A stretch of DNA of 17,633 nt, taken from NCBI GenBank assembly GCA_041749275.1, contig JBGTBQ010000010.1, forward strand, positions 1 to 17,633, in the 5' to 3' direction. Shown here one piece after another: positions 14,381 to 17,633 of this stretch. Position 1 is the first letter of the stretch, and each line of letters opens with the position of its first letter. This DNA comes from JBGTBQ01 sp041749275. Lineage in GTDB: Bacteria > Acidobacteriota > Blastocatellia > Pyrinomonadales > Pyrinomonadaceae. A program made the translations under genes and the position numbers. A model generated the notes under the pieces. The model was not told the origin of the DNA, ran no database searches, and was given only the letters and a program-made list of their open reading frames with translations.

Positions 14381-17053
14381 ATGAATAATAAACAGATTTA
14401 TAAAGCCAGCATATTTAGTTGGCGGCAGGCCATGTTGCTTTTGCTGGTGATGACGCTGGCGATCCTAACTTCAGTCGCCATCGTGCGCGGACAGACGACG
14501 CCAGCGCCCGCTGCCGCCACCTCGCCGACTCCTTCCGTGACGGCAAGTCCATCTACGACGCCCGCGCCGGCACCGGCTCCGATCCCTCTGGCGGAGGTGG
14601 TCACGCAGGCCGAGGCGGCAGCGGCCAGCTTGCGCGACATCGAAGCTGACTTGGCCGCGGATCAAATCACCTCGACGGTGGACAGCGAGCTGCCCGTCTT
14701 CGTGCGCGAGATAGACGCGCGCCTCGACGAGAACGCGAGGATACTCAATTCGCGTCCCTCGCTTGAGACGCTCAGAAATCTTGAGGCGGACTGGAAAACG
14801 CTGGGCGAAAATCTGCCCGTCTGGAAACGCGATTTGACGGCGCGCGCCACCACGCTTGAGAGAGAGATCACGCGGCTCGCGCAACTCGAAGGGACGTGGG
14901 CGCAAACGCTCGAACAGGCGCGGAGTGTGCAGCCGCCCCCGACGGATGCCGCTCAACCAACCGAAAACGTTCCAACAGAAGGAGCGCCAACCGCCACGCC
15001 GCCGGAGATTCTCCAGCGGATGCAGGGCGTCATCGCCGCGATCAAACAGACGCGCGAAAAAGTCGAGCAGCGACGCGCGCAAATCCTCACGCTTCAGAGC
15101 CGCGTCGCCGAACAGGACGCGCGCGTTAGCGAAGCCGTCGCTTCCGTCAAACAGGCGCGCGAGCAGACCGTTAATCGGTTGTTCGTCAAAGACAGTCCGC
15201 CCATCTGGAGCGCGGAAGTGCGCTCGCGCGCCGGAAACAACCTGTTGCAGGACAGCCAGAACTCTTTCACGACACAGTGGGCGGCGCTCAATGCTTATGC
15301 GCGCCGCCAGTGGGGAAGCTTCATTCTGCACGCGGTCGTCTTGACGTTGCTCATCGCGGCGCTCTACTGGGCGCGGCGGCGCGTCGTGCCGTGGGTCGCG
15401 GCGGAGCCGAGCCTCGAAGGCGTGGCGCGGGTCTTTAGCATTCCCGTCGCCACCGCGCTCGTCCTTTCGATCCTGTTGAGCGGGTGGATTTACCCTCAGT
15501 CGCCGCGCCTGTTAAGCGCCATCCTCGGAGCCGCCGCGCTGATCCCGACGATCATCATCCTGCGGCAACTCGTCGAACGCCACCTGTTCCCCGTGCTCAA
15601 CGCGCTCGTCGTCTTCTACCTCGTGGATCAGTTGCGGGCCGTCGCGGCGGCGCTGCCTCTGGCCTCGCGCCTCTTGTTTCTGGCGGAGATGCTCGGCGGC
15701 ATCGTCTTTCTCGGTTGGCTGATTAAATCGGCGCGCTTGTCGGAAGTGCCGGAAGCCGAACGCAACCGTTTGTGGAAGACCATCAGGATCGCGGCGCGCA
15801 TCGCCGGCGTGGTTTTCTTAGTCGCGCTCATCGCCAACGCGCTCGGCTACGTCAGCATCGCCAGTCTTGTCGGCAACGCCGTGCTCGGCAGCGCGTACCT
15901 CGCGGTCATCCTCTATGCCGCGATCAGAATCGCGGACGGGCTAATCATGTTCGCGTCGCGCGTGCGCCCTCTCACTCTGCTCGGCATGGTCAACCACCAC
16001 CGCCCTCTGCTCAGGCGGCGCATCCGGCGCGTGTTGAGTTGGCTGGCCGCTCTGCTGTGGGGACTCTACACGCTCGACCTGCTTTCGTTGCGCGCGCCGG
16101 TGGTTGACCGCGTGCGGGCGATCCTGACCGCCGACCTGACCATCGGCTCGCTGAATATTTCACTCGGCGATGTGCTCGCCTTCGCCGTCACGGTGTACGC
16201 GGCCTTTCTACTGTCGCGCTTCCTGCGCTTCCTGCTCGAAGAGGACGTGTACCCGCGCGCCGGTCTGGCGCGCGGCGTGCCTTACGCCGTCTCGACGATG
16301 CTCCATTACGTGATTCTGCTCGTCGGATTTTTCGTCGCCGTCGCGGCCATGGGCTTCGACATGACGAAGTTCACGATCCTCGCCGGCGCGTTCGGCGTCG
16401 GCCTCGGCTTCGGCTTGCAGAACATCGTCAACAACTTCGTGTCGGGACTGATTCTCCTGTTCGAGCGTCCCGTCAAAGTCGGCGACGTGATTCAGGTGGA
16501 CGACGCGGGCGGCGTGGTGCAGAGCATCGGGATTCGCGCGAGCGTCGTCCGCACCTCCGACAGTTCGGAGATCATCATGCCAAACAGCAAACTGATCTCC
16601 GAGCGCGTCACGAACTGGACGTACTCGAACCGGCAGCGCGGCATCGAGATCGCCGTCGGCGTCGAGTATGGCACGGACTCGCGCCGCGTCATCGAGTTGC
16701 TGCTCGAGATCGCCAAAGCAAACCCGCACGTCACCGACACGCCGCCGCCGCGAGCTTTCTTCACGCAGTTCGGCGCCGACTCGATTGACTTCCAGTTGCG
16801 CGCATGGACCAACGACTTTCAGGAGTGGCAACAGATGCGGAGCGATCTCACAATGACCATTTACGAGCGGTTCAACGCCGAAGGCATCTCGATTCCGAAC
16901 ACGCAGCGCGATTTGCACTTGCGAAGCATTGACCCGGAAGCCGCCAAAGCTTTTCGGGTCAATGGTGCTGCGAAGGAAAACGGGCAAGTGAGCGACGAGG
17001 GCGCGGCAAGCGAGGATGCAGCTATCGCGGAACGCAAAACGAGTGGAGCATAA
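14381..17053 (+). CDS. Large MscS-family mechanosensitive channel (MscK/MscM-like)
   Basis: An 890-residue inner-membrane channel that opens on membrane tension to release solutes during osmotic downshock. Residues 1-37 are a signal peptide ending VRG. A Pro/Thr/Ala linker (38-68) leads into a long periplasmic coiled-coil region (70-265) with a second Pro-rich break near 184-210. About ten hydrophobic helices follow (roughly 312-660). The pore helix TM3 is diagnostic: FGVGLGFGLQNIVNNFVSGL (671-690), then ILLFERPVKVGDVIQV and the beta domain (VRTSDSSEIIMPNSKLIS). The cytoplasmic alpha/beta domain ends near 850, and a charged 40-residue tail finishes the protein. The ATG at 14381 sits nine bases after a strong GGGGGTGA; an in-frame GTG inside that site is unlikely. 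The membrane-fusion gene follows after 37 bases. Confidence 0.93.
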   Translation: MNNKQIYKASIFSWRQAMLLLLVMTLAILTSVAIVRGQTTPAPAAATSPTPSVTASPSTTPAPAPAPIPLAEVVTQAEAAAASLRDIEADLAADQITSTVDSELPVFVREIDARLDENARILNSRPSLETLRNLEADWKTLGENLPVWKRDLTARATTLEREITRLAQLEGTWAQTLEQARSVQPPPTDAAQPTENVPTEGAPTATPPEILQRMQGVIAAIKQTREKVEQRRAQILTLQSRVAEQDARVSEAVASVKQAREQTVNRLFVKDSPPIWSAEVRSRAGNNLLQDSQNSFTTQWAALNAYARRQWGSFILHAVVLTLLIAALYWARRRVVPWVAAEPSLEGVARVFSIPVATALVLSILLSGWIYPQSPRLLSAILGAAALIPTIIILRQLVERHLFPVLNALVVFYLVDQLRAVAAALPLASRLLFLAEMLGGIVFLGWLIKSARLSEVPEAERNRLWKTIRIAARIAGVVFLVALIANALGYVSIASLVGNAVLGSAYLAVILYAAIRIADGLIMFASRVRPLTLLGMVNHHRPLLRRRIRRVLSWLAALLWGLYTLDLLSLRAPVVDRVRAILTADLTIGSLNISLGDVLAFAVTVYAAFLLSRFLRFLLEEDVYPRAGLARGVPYAVSTMLHYVILLVGFFVAVAAMGFDMTKFTILAGAFGVGLGFGLQNIVNNFVSGLILLFERPVKVGDVIQVDDAGGVVQSIGIRASVVRTSDSSEIIMPNSKLISERVTNWTYSNRQRGIEIAVGVEYGTDSRRVIELLLEIAKANPHVTDTPPPRAFFTQFGADSIDFQLRAWTNDFQEWQQMRSDLTMTIYERFNAEGISIPNTQRDLHLRSIDPEAAKAFRVNGAAKENGQVSDEGAASEDAAIAERKTSGA

Positions 17054-17090
17054 AAGACACGTCAGGCAACGCTGAAAAGGACGAGCAAAG

Positions 17091-17633
17091 ATGTCACGGA
17101 AGACTGATAACAAAACCGAGAGTCTGGAGAAGCACACGACCGACACCGGCTTGATGAAAGTAGAGCGCGCGGCGCAGACCGAAGCCGTGAGTACGGAGGT
17201 GGCGGAAGTCGCCATTGACCGCCCCGCCGCGCGCAAGCGGTCGCGCGCTCTGCGAAAGTGGCTCGTCCGGCTCGGCGTCCTGTTGGCTGTCGTGCTGGTC
17301 GTCGCATTCCTGATGTGGCGCAGCCGTCGCCCGGCGGTCGTGACGGTAGTTCAGCCGAAGCTGACAAACATTACCGAGACCATCGCCAGCAGCGGCAGGG
17401 TCGGCGGCGCGACCGAGACGCTCGTCGGCGCGCAGGCGCAAGGGTTGGTCGAGCAGCTTTTCGTCAAAGAGGGCGACCGTGTGGCGTCGGGGCAGCGGCT
17501 CGCCGTCCTGAAAAACAGCGTGGCCGAGGCGCAGGTCTCGCAGGCCGAGCAGTCGGTCGCGACGGCGCGGGCGCAGGTCTCGCAGACGGCGCGCGGCCCT
17601 TTGGGGTCGGAAGTCGAGACCGCCACCGAGCAG
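17091..17633 (+). CDS. HlyD-type membrane fusion protein (efflux adaptor), 3' end beyond the window
   Basis: The frame is open from the ATG at 17091 to the window edge, giving 181 residues of an incomplete gene. A polar N-terminal tail (1-55) precedes one transmembrane helix (59-76, LVRLGVLLAVVLVVAFLM). The periplasmic part begins with the first strand (AVVTVVQPKLTNITETIASS). The lipoyl-like half motif follows: GLVEQLFVKEGDRVASGQRLAVL (118-140, with the usual Gly-Asp turn). The start of the helical hairpin (AEAQVSQAEQSVATARAQV) comes next. This is the adaptor that links an inner-membrane ABC or RND pump to a TolC channel. AAGGA (17077-17081) is the ribosome-binding site. It lies 37 bases after the channel gene and is probably co-transcribed. 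The pump subunits should lie just beyond the window. The long cytoplasmic N-terminus is unusual. Confidence 0.88.
   Translation, partial: MSRKTDNKTESLEKHTTDTGLMKVERAAQTEAVSTEVAEVAIDRPAARKRSRALRKWLVRLGVLLAVVLVVAFLMWRSRRPAVVTVVQPKLTNITETIASSGRVGGATETLVGAQAQGLVEQLFVKEGDRVASGQRLAVLKNSVAEAQVSQAEQSVATARAQVSQTARGPLGSEVETATEQ

Noticed and set aside
16208..17236. Minus-strand open frame of 342 codons
   Set aside because: Antisense to the mscS-type gene and the start of the adaptor gene, both with unmistakable domains on the plus strand.

Overview
The window is GC-rich, densely coded DNA from a Gram-negative bacterium. Outer-membrane efflux (TolC-type) and membrane-fusion (HlyD-type) sequences, a large MscS-family channel and secreted proteins all imply a double membrane. 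The set of genes and the style of the proteins (RpoD, long M28 peptidase, DUF4177-like secreted protein, lysine/alanine-rich histone-like protein, single-domain receivers) look like Acidobacteriota, perhaps Blastocatellia. That placement is an inference from family resemblance, not a search result. No tRNA, rRNA, CRISPR array, transposase or integrase was seen.

Layout. Positions 21-1775 (minus) hold the primary sigma factor RpoD. It diverges from a secreted M28-family metallopeptidase (2148-4202, plus). A striking nested palindrome (4243-4308) follows, then a three-helix membrane protein of unknown function with a Pro/Ser/Thr-rich linker (4418-5395). A noncoding stretch ends in two tandem hairpins, the second a bidirectional-looking terminator, just before a single-domain response regulator (5726-6190). 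This converges on an FAD-dependent amine/amino-acid oxidase-type gene (6208-7389, minus). The oxidase diverges from what looks like an operon: soluble transhydrogenase sthA (7525-8919), an atypical ROK-family protein (8948-9844) and a 52-residue ORF that appears translationally coupled to it (9847-10005). A small secreted DUF4177-like protein (10116-10523) and a second, atypical receiver (10817-11269) follow. The second receiver converges on a histone-H1-like gene (11376-11834, minus).

Positions 12104-14199 are a patch of broken genes. It contains the C-terminal half of a class III nucleotide cyclase, the N-terminus of a membrane protein that ends in a probable frameshift, an intact conserved hypothetical gene on the minus strand (12752-13216), and an internal TolC-like segment joined in frame to an unrelated tail. 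This is the clearest sign of past rearrangement in the window. After it comes a promoter and a structured leader, then a large MscS/MscK-type channel (14381-17053). A membrane-fusion protein (17091 to the window end, truncated) follows 37 bases later, probably in the same operon.

Functionally the window mixes housekeeping (RpoD, transhydrogenase), envelope functions (channel, efflux adaptor, secreted peptidase) and signalling (two orphan receivers). I do not see a coherent new defence or biosynthetic system. The best leads are the nested palindrome, the structured mscS leader with possible alternative folds, the degenerate ROK protein with its coupled small ORF, the receiver lacking its switch Thr, and the chimeric gene patch.
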